This document shows, one piece after another, positions 21,792-33,450 of a stretch of DNA of 64,000 nucleotides. The translations under genes and the position numbers were made by a program. Within the stretch, counting starts at the first letter, position 1, and the number at the start of each line of letters is the position of its first letter. Below the pieces are notes generated by a model. It worked only from the letters and a program-made list of their open reading frames with translations. It had not been told where the DNA came from and did not search any database. This stretch comes from Notospermus geniculatus (taxonomy: Eukaryota; Nemertea; Pilidiophora; Heteronemertea; Lineidae), in contig NMRB01002509.1 of assembly GCA_002633025.1 (NCBI GenBank), forward strand, positions 19,591 through 83,590. Direction: 5' to 3'.

Positions 21792-22397
21792 AGTATCACG
21801 CTTGCGACTGGAGACAACAAGTCGCCACTGAGGTACTGGCGACTGGGATGATCTAGCTGGAACTGGAGGCGACTGATCAGTTGCCAGAAACGTATGCACC
21901 CTTGTGACTCGCTGGAACTGAGATTTTGCCAGTCGCCGCAAATTGCACGTGTTCAACTTTCTAGCAACTGAGCTACTGGCGATTGGGAGGATCTAGCTGG
22001 AACTGGAGGCGACTGATCAGTTGCCAGAAACGGTCGATGTACGTATGCACCCTTGTGACTCGCTGGAACTGAGATTTTGCCAGTCGCCGCAAGTTGCGCA
22101 TGTTCAACTTTCTAGCGACTTGTACCAGTTTCGTTCAGTCGCTGGGATGTACGCGGGCTTGCAACTGATCAGTGCCAGTTTTCTGAACGAAACCTAGTCT
22201 CGTCGAGTCTCAAAGCCCCGGATGTTACCTGAGTTGCTGCCAGTTGCAAGTGCGATGTACGCGGTCAGGACATGACGACTGATTGGATCCTCCTAGTTTA
22301 ACTGAGTTGCTGAATTTGCGATGTGCGCGCAGTGCGTACTACACCAGCGACTGATCAGATCAGTTACTTCCAGTTGCAAGTGCGATGTACACCTGGC
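21792..22397 (-). mobile_element. TACATCG-1 foldback element, copy 4 (inverted, internal duplication)
   Basis: Ends in GTGCGATGTACACCTGGC followed by TTAA (22398-22401). Longer than its relatives because about 140 bp is duplicated in tandem (21827-21966 and 21967-22117), each unit starting ACTGAG(G/C)TACTGGCGA. The opposite end is degraded. Confidence 0.85.
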
Positions 22398-22526
22398 TTA
22401 AGTCAGGTAGACAGGCAGTTGTCTTGAAAAGTTCACTACAATAACGTAAGGTTGCTTGCTATTGAGGGGGTAACAATCCGGACTGACACAATCCAACACT
22501 TGAGACCCTACCAGAGGCAGATTTAA

Positions 22527-22824
22527 AGGTGCTCTAGTTCGAATTGTAAACATTACGGTTTGTTTATTTACATGGTTGATTATAATAGTTATTTTTCCTT
22601 GGACAGGTGGCAGCACCGTGTATACCAAAACATTAATGTTATCTATTTTTATATCTATCTTGATAAATATTTTTGTAACTGAAATATATTTATGATTTTA
22701 CGCTCAAAAACAAACAAAAAGTTGAGAAAAGGCGAGATTTAATTCGATTTTATCTGATTTGTTAGTACCAGAAGTTGACAATAGGTGGCACACCGTAATG
22801 TTTACAATTCGAACTAGAGCAACT
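22527..22824. mobile_element. TTAA-flanked TIR element, AGGTGCTC type
   Basis: 298 bp between TTAA at 22523-22526 and 22825-22828. Ends AGGTGCTCTAGTTCGAATTG and the complement, with about 34 bp of good pairing. The interior is AT-rich. piggyBac or Kolobok transposases use TTAA. Confidence 0.88.
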
Positions 22825-22828
22825 TTAA

Positions 22829-24035
22829 GGTGCACAAGGAAACCGAGTGAGTTAAATGTTTCATGGAGACTTGAACGTTTGAGAACATTTGGCACAGTGG
22901 TAAAATAAGTCGGCAAAAACACAAATGATACATGCACCCTCGACAGACGTCGAATGAAAAAGTGCCCACCTCCCCCGAAGACATGAACTGCTATCTCCGA
23001 AATGCTAGACAGAATCTACGACTGCGGGGTAAAACGTCAGAAAATAATCAGCAAAACGGCACTGATTTCCTCAACCTCGTTCCCAGGTATCGCACCATGA
23101 CGGAGAGATGCAGGAATACGAAGGATGCTGAAACCGTGGACCAGGTTGGCATGGTTTTCGAGCAATTACTCCAGTCGACATATCCCCGAAAAGACATTTA
23201 TTAATTAGGAAATAATACCACAGTAGAATTGCAGCTAGGAACATTTCAGCGCTGATAAGGCAACTCCCGTATTTTTGACAGAACTCATTCATTGGTGGTT
23301 AAGAGAACGGCAGGCTTGACAAGTTTATCTCCCGGAATATGGGTTATGAATGCTGTACACCTGCGTCGGGCATTCGTCAACGCGACTTTTACGTGCGGGC
23401 TAATTTATAAACGTCCCCGCTCAGGTTGGGATTTTTCTCGGGGTCATGAAAACCCGATCAGACTCCGCCTGATTGATAGATTTTTGAGAACGGTGACGGG
23501 TGATGGATAGAGTTTTTACGGTGAGAATAAGGTTATCTCGAAACTTCAGTTTGTTTTAGAAATAATCATTAAAATCTGAGGAGCCAGTATAATCAAATAT
23601 CTGTCTAGGTGATTTATCACACTTGAATAAATCACAGGTACACTTTTTGTACGAATTTGTCCTTAACCATGGACTTCGTTCAAAATATCGGAGTGGTGCA
23701 CTGGAAAAATTGGGAATGCAGAGCAATAAACTTCTAAGTGGTTCTGAAAAATATTTGGAATAAAATCATGAAAATTTATGTCTGGTCATCACTGACATTT
23801 GGCAGGACGAACTCCAACTTTAAAGGCCCATTTTAATGAAGTTTTTTTATCTTGGGTCTTGCAATTCTTCTGTGGAATCATAAGTTGAGAATTGCTGAGA
23901 AGAGGAACTCAGACCATCTTGTATCATACTAAAATTTGAGAAGAGTTTGTTTGTGTTTGTTGGTGATTTTCTTAATCTCCAAGACTGATGAACGGATCGC
24001 CCCCAAACTTGGTATGCACATGCAGACAGACCTGG
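22829..24035. other. 1.2 kb without a recognised feature
   Basis: ORFs of 72-90 codons at 22932-23510 have no motif and no splice context. GATCGCCCCCAAACTTGGTA near 23997 looks like interspersed-repeat sequence but has no second copy here. Confidence 0.45.
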
Positions 24036-24520
24036 GGAGCCTTGATAGCCTGGTGATTATCACGTCCACTTAGCAAGCGGCAGGTCCCGGGTTCGAATCC
24101 AGCCTGGGCCATATGGGATTAATCATCCCTGGTTGTTCACGTCAGCCGCATCAGACAGTAAGCCAGTGCTTCACCTAAGACGGGTGCAATCACGCTCGTG
24201 CCCCTGCGCACCCACAAAATTGCACGGAGGAACTCGATTGACCGCACTCCTCGGCAACCTTGAAGTAACTGACCATCAAATTTCACAAGTGTGAACAGCT
24301 CTCCTCGAACCTTTGAGGAGGTCAACTGATTGAGTCCTGCAGATTTCAAACGTGAAGCACTGGTAAGCCGTGGTACCTTGTACCTTGTGCCTTTGCGAGA
24401 GGGCACTGTAAAAGACCCCATCCAAGTGAGGAAGATGAGTACGTAGCTTGAGATGGCCTCCTGCGTACTTACCAGGGCCAATAATGCTATGCTTCAGCCC
24501 TGACAGAAAAATACAAATAC
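24036..24520 (+). mobile_element. SINE S1, split by a hAT-like insertion
   Basis: Head with TAGCCTGGTGATTATCACG (A box) and GGTCCCGGGTTCGAATCC (B box). The body ends in AAAAATACAAATAC at 24520. A 199-bp element interrupts it at 24164. No convincing target duplication of the SINE itself is seen. Confidence 0.88.
24164..24362. mobile_element. 199-bp hAT-like element nested in SINE S1
   Basis: Ends CAGTGCTTCAC...GTGAAGCACTG, flanked by an exact 6-bp duplication GTAAGC (24158-24163, 24363-24368). The intact SINE at 46283 reads ACAGTAAGCCATGGTG with one GTAAGC, which is the empty site. Confidence 0.9.
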
Positions 24521-24912
24521 TCTGCCTCCATGGTATTAAATCCTCTGCAGAACACAAGAAAACGAACATATGGTAAAGCCTATCAGTCACAACGAAAGCC
24601 GATTCCAGATTTGAAAGACGGAAAAAGTCAGCTTGCATTGCTTTTGGTTTATCTCCTTACCCAAAAAAATTCGGAAATCTATTTTTGACTGGGAATAGCT
24701 TTTTCTTGAGGTAGGCCTACATCAGACAGGGCCTACAGCAGCCAGAGGCTGACAACATTGAGAAGGAGAACATTTGTGGCATTTTCCGTTCGCCAAACAG
24801 CTTCTCGGTAATACCATCTTCTGCGTGTCGCTGGCATTAAATTCAGCTAATACTTCGCAAACCTCATTTAATTTTGAAGTGTATTATGAAGGAAATTTGG
24901 TTTCCAGCAAAT
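24521..24912. other. No recognisable feature
   Basis: Apparently unique sequence between a SINE and a hAT-like element. Confidence 0.5.
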
Positions 24913-24917
24913 GTGTT

Positions 24918-25376
24918 CAGGGGTGGATCTGGGATTTGACCGAAGGGGGGGGGGGCGCAGATATCGGCAGCAGCAAAGCTGTCGCCGCACCCGCCGCAGG
25001 CCACGTCTTTAGCAGGGGGTCTGGGGAGCCTCCCCCAGAAAATTTTGAAATCTAGAAGTCCTGAAACGTGATTTCCGGGGATTTCGGAATGCAAATCTAG
25101 CTCCCGTCGGTGCTTGGAAAACCGCCTTCTGAACGGCATAAAACCAACAAAAATTGCAAATTAATATACTACTGAGTAGAGATCTTATCAGTAACGTGGA
25201 GTGTGGCTGTTATGTTCTTGCTCAAAGTGTCCTGGTGCCAAACTACTACCTCTTTAGGATCCCGCCGGAATCTGTCGCCATAGAAGCTAAAATTCAGTTA
25301 CTGGAAAAACACTGGTCTGCGAAATTAAGGGGGGGGGGAGGCATGCGCCACGTGCGTCCCCCTAAATCCGTGCCTG
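24918..25376. mobile_element. hAT-like non-autonomous element, GGATCC family (long form)
   Basis: 459 bp from CAGGGGTGGATCTGGGAT to CTAAATCCGTGCCTG, with an exact 5-bp duplication GTGTT (24913-24917, 25377-25381). Contains GCCTCCCCCAGAAAATTTTG as in the 25921 copy. The longest member of the family here. Confidence 0.85.
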
Positions 25377-25381
25377 GTGTT

Positions 25382-25915
25382 TGTCCATATCACTGCCCTA
25401 GCCATCCACAGATGTGGAGGTCTAAGAAGCAATCACCACGAACTGTCCAGCGTGTACGTAGCTTGCACATCGGCACCCAAGCAGAAGATATTACTCAGGA
25501 CATGTTTTTGCTGCCAATGGACAAAAAACAAATCTGTCATGAAATTCCATCTTCACCATGGCAACTGTCATTCAAAATCAACCGCATTTTTGTCTCAATT
25601 ATCGCCAGCTAATGAGCAGGAGATCCAACCAGAAGTAGACATCCAATTTTCTTTTCTCACCCGCAGTTTCTCCATGCACTCTTCGGTTTTGACATCAGCA
25701 TGGACTTGGGAATCATAATGCCTGGTTGTTGCAAGGCCTTTGCTCTCGCTGCTGATAATCGGTAGGTTCGTTGCTTGGTTAATCGGTCAGAGGCTGGTTG
25801 GGCAGTTGATTGGTTGGTCAGTCAGTTGGTCAGTAGTTCAGTTGTTTGGTTAAACACGTTGACTGCCGGCTACAATTATACTTGTAGTCGCTGATCTCCT
25901 CCCCATTGCCATGCA
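25382..25915. other. No gene; one low-complexity tract
   Basis: 25755-25857 is an irregular run of GGTTGGTCAGT words. ORFs before it overlap the end of the hAT-like element and carry no motif. Confidence 0.5.
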
Positions 25916-25920
25916 GCTAC

Positions 25921-26203
25921 CAGGGGCGGATCCAGGATTTTGGAATACGGGGGGCTGGTCACCATCAGCCACAGGCCGACGGAGTCGCAAGGCGAGCGCT
26001 GAAGGCGCGAAGCCACGACAGGGGGGTCTGGGGGCCTCCCCCAGAAAATTTTAAATTCTAGATGCGCTTTTAGATACGATTTCCAAGCATCTGGAAGTCA
26101 TGATTTCCTCATCTATTCGCTCATTTTTTCGTAGTTATTGACCCGTTTTTTGTTGGTCTTCCAAAAATACGGGGGGCCGCGGCCCCCTCTGGATCCGCGC
26201 CTG
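25921..26203. mobile_element. hAT-like non-autonomous element, GGATCC family
   Basis: 283 bp from CAGGGGCGGATCCAGGATTT to CTGGATCCGCGCCTG, with an exact 5-bp duplication GCTAC (25916-25920, 26204-26208). Confidence 0.9.
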
Positions 26204-26353
26204 GCTACGAGAATACTCGTAGTAGGGCTAAAGCATTTTCTGTTAATGTTCGCAAGCTTGGCAATGACGAAGAGCCTTCCTATGATCATACTGGCAGTGG
26301 GGATTGACCAGATGTATGGGAACACGCTAGAGGGCGTACAGCTACGACTCATA

Positions 26354-26531
26354 CAGTACAGGCCAAAATTAAAGTCCACTTGCTGTGCACGTGCCACGTG
26401 AACGCTGCGCGCGGGCCACCCACCGACGGCGCGTCGTACGTGACAGGGTAGAATCTCATGCATTGCGTGAGACGTGGACGTCCCGCGCGCGGGATACGCA
26501 GCGCGGTGGACTTTAATTATGGACTGTACTG
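26354..26531. mobile_element. TA-flanked TIR element, Tc1/mariner-like
   Basis: 178 bp with ends CAGTACAGGCCAAAATTAAA and the complement, flanked by TA (26352-26353, 26532-26533). About 24 of 26 terminal bases pair. The interior is GC-rich with CGCGCGC tracts and has no ORF. TA duplication is the Tc1/mariner habit. Confidence 0.82.
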
Positions 26532-26533
26532 TA

Positions 26534-27637
26534 GTTGGCAATATGAAATAAACTTGAAATAGGCCTGGGGGTCATGGCAATGGCGGATGAAAATGATATT
26601 TTGGCCATGGCAGTAAACGTGTTAAGCCCCTTTCACACCGGGCCTACATAGAGTTGCTTAGTGCGATGTACAGACTATGCCAAGCTTACACTGCCCTACG
26701 CTGATCTACGTGGCAATACGCCAAGGGACACAAAGGGGTATGCGCGATGGACACAAAAAATTAAACATGTTCAATTTTTTCGTGCACTTTTGGCGTAGAG
26801 CACTGGATGCAGAAAGTATGCAGTTTTTACGCAAGTCTACGCAACACTGTACTGTATGCCATGCCTACGCATGAGTACACTTAACGACAGTCCGATGAAA
26901 AATCCTTTGAGGCTGGCATAGTGTTACGTATAGGGCATAGTGTTGCGTACTTTTGTTAGTGAGGGTTCAGGGACTACGCCAATCCTGCATGAAGCAACAT
27001 TTTCAGTCCACAGTTATACAAAGTGGCCAATTAAGGTGTCCACTGAGCTCAGAAAACAGTGCATTTCATAGTATACCATTGGGAACACTTTTCTGATTCG
27101 CACTGTAGAACTCGGTACAACCCTCCGGCAAAGTAAACAACCACGCCATGTAAAATACAGTATTCTTCCTGATTGTAGCAAATGTTTTCCAACCTGTGTC
27201 GTACAAACAGGTTGTGTGATCAGGACCCTCATCAATTTTGATTAAGTTGTCCCTGATGATGACGGGTGGACATGATCGATCACACCTGTAGCGGCCATCT
27301 CCCGGCAATTCTTGACCATAATGACCGGCTGAAATGGTTACAAATAAGACAAAGGGGCAGAGATTAATAACGATTTATTTGTTGTCGTCTGATTATAATA
27401 TTTCTGACTTGTGGATGGGTGTGGGCCGTGCTCAGTCATGACAAATACGTTTGGTGTCTCCATCATGACAAACATGCCAAATCAGCATTTTCGTATGCCC
27501 CTTCCGTAGGATACCCTAATAACAGCCATGAAACTCATCTGTATTGCTGAACAGGTCATTACAAATGGGTGTCTACAAAAATAAGACCCGGCCAACTATA
27601 AAACTAAGACCCATACGAAAAACCTAGATTATTGGTG
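26534..27637. other. No gene; patch rich in TACGC words
   Basis: 26640-26960 repeats CTACGC/GCGTAC words irregularly and may be a decayed foldback. The rest shows nothing. Confidence 0.45.
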
Positions 27638-27874
27638 CATTGCTAGCGTGCATACTTCGAAAGCGACTGAAGACAACTAGAAGCAACGGTCAACAACACG
27701 TAGAACATGAGCAACTGGCTGGAACTAGCGGCAACGGTCGGCAATAGCGTTGCTGGTGTGCGTACAGCGACCTGTTTGAGCATCTGATCAGTTGCTGCTG
27801 GTTCCAGGTAGTCGGTAGCCGTTGCCGAAAACGCCATTGCCGGGATTGTTTCCAGTCGCAAGGCCGATGTAACT
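27638..27874. mobile_element. TACATCG-2 foldback, right half only
   Basis: Starts near GCTAGCGTGCATACTTCG and follows the second half of the family to GGCCGATGTAAC, then TTAA (27875-27878). The left half is absent. Confidence 0.8.
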
Positions 27875-27878
27875 TAAG

Positions 27879-28190
27879 CTATATTTAAGGCTAAAGTCCA
27901 ACCTGTCCATACGGCCCATAGTTTGCTTAGGCCAAGTATAGAACAAGTTTTTTCAATCCAGCACAACGAATTTCATTCCTTGAAAGTACGAGTCAGATTG
28001 AGTCAATTACATTACTTCAGATGAACGATTCTCTCAAAGTGGAGAGGTCTCGAATGGCAAAAAACAAGCACTTGAACAGCGCTTTGCTTGTGGGACAGTA
28101 ATAGAAATCCAGCACTTCGTACATGCTTTAGTAAGCATTAAACATTCGATACGATTTACATTTCACCGGCCGAACACTCACGTCTGAAGA
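27879..28190. other. No recognisable feature
   Basis: Apparently unique sequence between two elements. Confidence 0.5.
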
Positions 28191-28193
28191 TAA

Positions 28194-28729
28194 GGGGCCG
28201 TCTCAAAATTGCTTTGATGCCGAAAAAGACGAAGTGACTTCGTCTGGGGGAGGGGGTTCTCGATTTGGGGAAGCCCACTTCATCTTTTTTTGAAACAAAT
28301 TGGCATCACTCTTTTTTACAGGATAATGATTTTTTTATATGCAGTCTTCAGAAAGGAACAAGGTTCTGGCTACATGGGCCTACTATGGACTGTATGAGTC
28401 GGTATAAACTTCCCACTTGGGATTTCCCATCTGTAAAATGTGTGCTAAATATAGCAACCATGTTCCCATGACTACAAGGAGCCAACTGAAGGGCTTCATA
28501 TATTCTTGACTTAGGCCCTCAGCTAGTCTGAACACGGGCCAGTTTGCCGATGTGACAGTGGAGGCGCTGTTTGGCAAACTCGGTCCGAGGCTGGCCGCCA
28601 TCACTAACATCCCTACATGGATGAAGCCAATGTCAAGTGCCCACTTCATCTTTTCAAGGGGGAGGGGGTCAGGGAAAAGATGAAGCCACTTCGTCTTTTT
28701 TGGCATCAATGTAATTTTGAGACGGCCCC
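28194..28729. mobile_element. GGGGCCGTCTC-type PIF/Harbinger-like element, copy 2
   Basis: Same ends as the 21125 copy, but about 195 bp longer because 28421-28618 is present only here. Flanks are TAA at the left and TTA at the right, so one base has changed or the duplication was TWA. Confidence 0.85.
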
Positions 28730-29251
28730 TTAGTATATTGAAGGAACAGGACACTGGATGTTTGGAACTCAACGCCGGGCGTTAGTGGTGTGGAAGTAAT
28801 GACGACAAGAGAATGATTGAGACCACGGCCCGAAAACAAACGAAAGAGACAGGCGAAGAATTTCACACCAGACTCGTCTGATTTGCCGTTTAGTTAGAAA
28901 AATTTGATTGGTTTTCATGGTTTTGTTTTGCATTGCAAACAATGGTCTACCAATTGACTCTCAGCATGGTGCTTACCCCGTGGAGTTTTCATAACTCTTT
29001 CGTCTTGATTTGTCAATAATGAGCAGACGCTGTGTTCTTGAAGATATTTCGACCAAATTGGTGAATTTAGAGAAACTTATTTGAATAAAAGTTGTTCCTT
29101 TCATCAATTTTTCGATATTTCCTTCAAGATGTTTTTTTTTATCGTGTCAACAAAATTCTGCCTCCGTTGTTTGATTTGTCAGCAGATGATGTTCTACATG
29201 TACAGTGCGTGCAGAAGACATATTCTACTCTAGGAGATAAATAGATATATA

Positions 29252-29529
29252 CAGTACTCTGCACAATTGACTGACCTTCCTCAGCCATGACAGCGTGTAC
29301 CATCTGCATACGACATGCAGCGTCATGCGCGTACCGTCCCCTATCTTCTGCGAATGTTGTGTGGCGCCGTGGAAGGCACACAATGAAGACGTAACGTAAA
29401 CGTGGTGCGCGGAGATGACACGGAAAAGACGCATGACGTGCCTGTACCATACGCAATGAAGTGCAGCATACCTTACGCGTGACATACGAGGAAGGTACGT
29501 GGAGGTAGGTCAATTGTGTTCCGCACTCT
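29252..29529. mobile_element. CAGTA-type TIR element, copy 2
   Basis: Ends CAGTACTCTGCACAATTGAC and a complementary AGGTAGGTCAATTGTG region. The interior shares CGTGCGCCGTGGAAGGCA-like and GTACCATACGCAATGAA sequence with the copy at 8385. More diverged, and the duplication is not readable. Confidence 0.75.
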
Positions 29530-29867
29530 AACTTATTGATGAATTTTAGAGGAAAGTATTTGAATAAAAGTTGTTCCTTTCATCAATCTTAAGATATTTC
29601 CTTCAAAATGTTTTGTTTGTTTGTTTTGTTTATGTTCGTATCACGTCTTGGCAGACTTCTGCCTCTCAACTTTGTTGCCTTGATTTGTCAGCAGACGACA
29701 TTGTTGTAAGTGCAGACAACATGTTCCAGAAGATACTCTGAGGAAACCTACCAGGTTCCCAAAGGGGCCTCAAATGCATATTATTATGAGTTCCCTCAGA
29801 TCTGGGTCACCACCGATTAACTAAGCACTCACAGTATATAACCTAATTGCTGAAGTTTACAGGAAAA

Positions 29868-30001
29868 CAGTGTTTCTGCCAGGAATTTTTTAAAGGGGGA
29901 TAAAGAGAAAATTTGACAGAATTCTTGGTCAAAAACACAAATTTTGACTTTTTAAGGAGGAAAGGGACATCCCCCCTGTCCCCCCTCTGGTGGAAACACT
30001 G
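29868..30001. mobile_element. 134-bp hAT-like element, CAGTGTTTC ends
   Basis: CAGTGTTTCTGCCAGGAATT at the left, CTGGTGGAAACACTG at the right, with C- and G-runs inside. Flanks do not show a clean duplication. Confidence 0.7.
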
Positions 30002-30110
30002 AGGTATTTGAATAAAGGTTGTTCATTTCATCATTTGAAAGAAACTCCCTTCAAATTTTTGCTGTTTGAATCACACTGACAAAATTTTGTGTTGCACCTG
30101 CTTTCAGAAG

Positions 30111-30684
30111 CCAACTTGCTTCCTACCAAGCACCATGTGACTAGCTACACATCAGGCTAAAAACGAACCAAAGAACAAGTGATTCACTGCTGGAAATCGA
30201 CCTTTAACAATGATTACGAGGCGGCGCAGAACATGAATATGGAAGAATATCACCATGGTAGAGCCGTGTATCCGCGGAAACACAAAGGCGCCATGTCTTG
30301 ACGTCTTTGTGCTTCTGCGTGCGTCAGTCAGAGCTGTCAACTCGGACTGTAACGTGGAGACGTCTGCTGTGTAAGTTCGTCTAATCTATGAGCTAATTGG
30401 AATGGCACATTTATGATTTCATCTGCATAAAATTTGGGCACTTTTATTCACATGGAAGAGATATGTGACCTAGTCTGGCAAGACCCCGCCAAAGTCGCTG
30501 AACACCACAGGCTTATGTAGGGAGTCTAATCACAATGAAAAAACGACGATCTGTTAGTGGCAAAAAAAAGCCTTAGGCCTATCGATTGCACAACAAAGGC
30601 AGGTATGATCAAGGCCTATGTCACCCGCCAGCGACTCTGGCTGGGTTTTCACAGACACGGTCACATATCTATCGTCACCGTGCG
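30111..30684. other. No recognisable feature
   Basis: ORFs of 62-69 codons only. Confidence 0.5.
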
Positions 30685-30840
30685 AAGAGTGGCGTAATAA
30701 AAACTTTGACGCCCGTCCCATCTGAGGTTCCAGGTTCGAACCCCAGTTTGACCCATTCTTCACGTGATAGAGAGAGTGCTTCTCTTTGACAGTGCACTGG
30801 CTCCCTTCTTTGTACTCCAGTTTTCTCCTCCTTCACACTG
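30685..30840 (+). mobile_element. SINE S2
   Basis: AGTGGCGTAATAAAAACTTT (head) and GGTTCCAGGTTCGAACCCCA (B box), followed by GTGCACTGGCTCCC and CCAGTTTTCTCCTCC in the body. Probably inactive. Confidence 0.65.
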
Positions 30841-30900
30841 AATCTGCCAAATGTCGTCTGGCAAATTCAATGTACTACAGCAGGAGAGCTAATAATAGTG

Positions 30901-31012
30901 AGCTTTCGCAACCGTCCGGTTAGGCCCAACGACGACGTTTATCTATTGTTCGGGTAGACTCACACAATAGATAAACGTCGTCGTAGGGCCTAACCGGGCG
31001 GTTGCGAAAGCT
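30901..31012. repeat. 48-bp-arm hairpin
   Basis: The arm starting AGCTTTCGCAACCGTCCGGT (30901-30948) is repeated inverted at 30965-31012 with two mismatches around a 16-base loop. Probably a small TIR element with no interior. Confidence 0.9.
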
Positions 31013-31101
31013 CTCTAATGCTCTTTTTAACACCCATTATTTTCTCAATTCGATATTTTCAAACTTCACCATATGATCATAAGCGCCTTGTGATGAGACA
31101 T

Positions 31102-31264
31102 CTCGGGCGCGGATCCAAGGGGGCGCACCTTTTGGCCAACAAATCTGTAAAATTGACCGTGAAATTCCGAAATTTGGTGGAGGAAATCATTGAAATTCAC
31201 TGCAGATTTCAATGTTTCTAGCACAGTGCGCCCCCTTTTTTCCAAAACTGTGGATCTGCCCCTG
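31102..31264. mobile_element. hAT-like element, GGATCC family (short form)
   Basis: GGGCGCGGATCCAAGGGGGC at the left and GTGGATCTGCCCCTG at the right. The interior GCAGATTTCAATGTTTCTA is shared with the fragment at 54634. No clear duplication. Confidence 0.75.
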
Positions 31265-31810
31265 CATTTCTAGATGGACCCTGATATTCCGTCGAGTGCG
31301 CGAGTCACATTCTCGTTGCACCCTGTAATTTTCCACCTTGGATCAAATCTGAAGTTAACTTGATTACAAATGCCACAAATTAGTTTAAAAAGTTAATAAA
31401 GAGGAAAAGTGGGCTAATATTCCATTTACCTCAATTACAATGGCACTGAAGATAACTCCTGACTCCTGGGGAGCAGTCACTTAAATCAGTCATTTTAACA
31501 AATTGATTGACACATAAGAACAATTTTAAAAATATTGGGCGGTATTCATAAAGGGTGTTTAAGACTTACATGACTTAGACACATGTAACTTCACTAAATA
31601 CTGTAAAGCAAGATAAATTCGCGAAAATTTCCTGCACACGAAGTTTTCCTGCTTTACAGTACACTTCCAGCATGCATTTGAGAAGTTACATGCACCAGGA
31701 CACTGGGGTGCCTGGACAAATCCTGCACTGTCAAGACAAGTTGCCGCTATCACAAGAAGAATGGGTTCGACTCTGACAGCCCAGAACTACTGACTACCAC
31801 AGGATGGCTC
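31265..31810. other. No gene; small inverted pair
   Basis: TACTGTAAAGCA (31599) and TGCTTTACAGTA (31650) pair across about 40 bp. The GCGGTATTCATAAAGGG at 31539 resembles the ends of the elements at 60143 and 60598. Confidence 0.5.
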
Positions 31811-31814
31811 TATA

Positions 31815-32021
31815 AAGCTTGTGCAGTGGCTCACTTTTGACCTGCAGTCCACCATACTGACGTCGACGACAAAGTGCGCCACGTGTAGACCGCGTCATGG
31901 TTTGAAGACACACACACTCCACTTGCGCTGACGACAAAATGCACCACATGGGTCGCCGACGTCGTTTGACGTCAAATTGACCGTCAAGATTTTTCCGTGA
32001 TGACGTCATCTGCACAAGCTC
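31815..32021. mobile_element. TIR element, AGCTTGTGCAG type, unit 1
   Basis: 207 bp with ends AAGCTTGTGCAGTGG and CTGCACAAGCTC, flanked by TATA on both sides (31811-31814, 32022-32025). A full TGACGTCA palindrome is at 32001. TA duplication suggests a Tc1/mariner-like element. Confidence 0.82.
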
Positions 32022-32025
32022 TATA

Positions 32026-32221
32026 GACCTTGTGCAGTGGCTCATTTATGACGTCAATTTTGACCGGCGGTCAACCATGCTGAAGTCCATGACAAAGTGT
32101 GCCACGTGTAGATTGTGTCATGGTTGAGCTTCGACGACAAAGTGCACCACTTGGGTCGCCGACGTCAATTTGACCGTCAAAATGGCAGATTTTTCCGTGA
32201 TGATGTCGTCTGCACAAGCTC
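32026..32221. mobile_element. TIR element, AGCTTGTGCAG type, unit 2
   Basis: A second copy, head to tail with unit 1 and sharing its TATA junction. Ends GACCTTGTGCAGTGG and CTGCACAAGCTC, followed by TATT. The interior is similar but diverged. Confidence 0.82.
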
Positions 32222-32225
32222 TATT

Positions 32226-33110
32226 TGAGAAATAAACTAAACTGTTTTGTACTTACCTATTTTGTGGCAATGAACATATCATGAAAAGATAAAAAAGAAT
32301 GAAAATGAGAAGAAAGCCTTATATATTATATCGTTTCTACTTATTTTGACCTCTGTAATCAGGACACCTCTCAAAAGTAGTGCCAATGGCACTGTGCCCG
32401 CTTGGCTTGAAGCACAGTGGTGGGAATCATCAGCAACCCCATAAAAGCCATTTAGGTACAAACATGCCAAATTGCCATATTAATCTCTTGACTAAGAACA
32501 TGCAAACCATTAGAAAAAGAACCAATTTCGTAATTTCAGGCGAACTTTGACCTCTGTGACCTTGAAAAGTAGGTCAAATTAAAAACTCGGGTACTATATC
32601 TTATGTATCCTTATTAGATATACCCATGAAAAAAATTTGACAAAAATCCATCTCTTGGTTATGGAGAAATATCACTTTCATCAGTGATTTTGGTGTTGGC
32701 CCTTAGTGGCAAAGTCAAGAATCAGATTTCACCGAAAGTTTGTCTGTAAGTTGCTATAACCTAGAGGTACATGTGTACAAACTTTCAACATGATAGTTCA
32801 AACCATTATCAAAATATAGCCCTTTGAAATTTTTCACAAAACGCCCCCTGGAGGCCAAAATAGGAATCCAATCGTGCTCAAAATCGAACTCGACCTAGAT
32901 CTTAGGCCCATATATAGACCCACCGAAGACCAAAAAGATTCGTCAAAAAATAAAGGCGCTAGAGCGCTAACAAACCAAAAGTTTACGGACGAAGCGCCGT
33001 ACCGCCGTAACGGACTAACGCACAACAGACCACCACTACATGACCCCAACCACAGCATAAGCCCTGCTGGGCCTTGCGGCCAAGCGGGCTAATAAAGGAC
33101 AGCATCTCTG
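32226..33110. other. Unclassified sequence, possible old interspersed repeat
   Basis: TTTGACCTCTGTGACCTTGA (32548) and the tail GGGCTAATAAAGGACAGC (33085) have the feel of a retroelement 3' region, but there is no second copy in the window and no RT motif. Confidence 0.35.
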
Positions 33111-33450
33111 AGTCATAAAGGTGTCATCTTGTCCTCCTGTGCGAGGTTCCACTATAACTGACATACCCACAGGCTGCCTACGCACCACCTACATGTACAC
33201 AGCTGTACTGTATTACATAACATATATGCGATGACGTTGAGTAACATACGAGGATGCTGCATGCTCTGCATCTTGTGTAACCTAGGCTAAGCCAACGAAA
33301 AGCATGATGAAATCACAGTTTGGCTTTGCGTATGTCATGCGCATGTCGTGGGCAACCTATGTGAATAGTTCATGATGCTATGCACATGGCAAAGCCTCCT
33401 TGTATGTTGCACGCAGAGTGAAGATTGGGCACGTATAGGCCACATAATAG
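33111..33450. other. No recognisable feature
   Basis: Apparently unique sequence up to the next foldback. Confidence 0.5.

Larger units (their letters stand above)
29010..30110. repeat. Three decayed direct copies of a ~200-bp unit
   Basis: TTTGAATAAA(A/G)GTTGTTC(C/A)TTTC occurs near 29080, 29560 and 30010, each followed by a TTCCTTCAA(A/G)ATG-like stretch, and the first two also by GATTTGTCAGCAGA(T/C)GA. Two TIR elements (29252, 29868) have inserted between copies and stretched the spacing. Confidence 0.65.
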
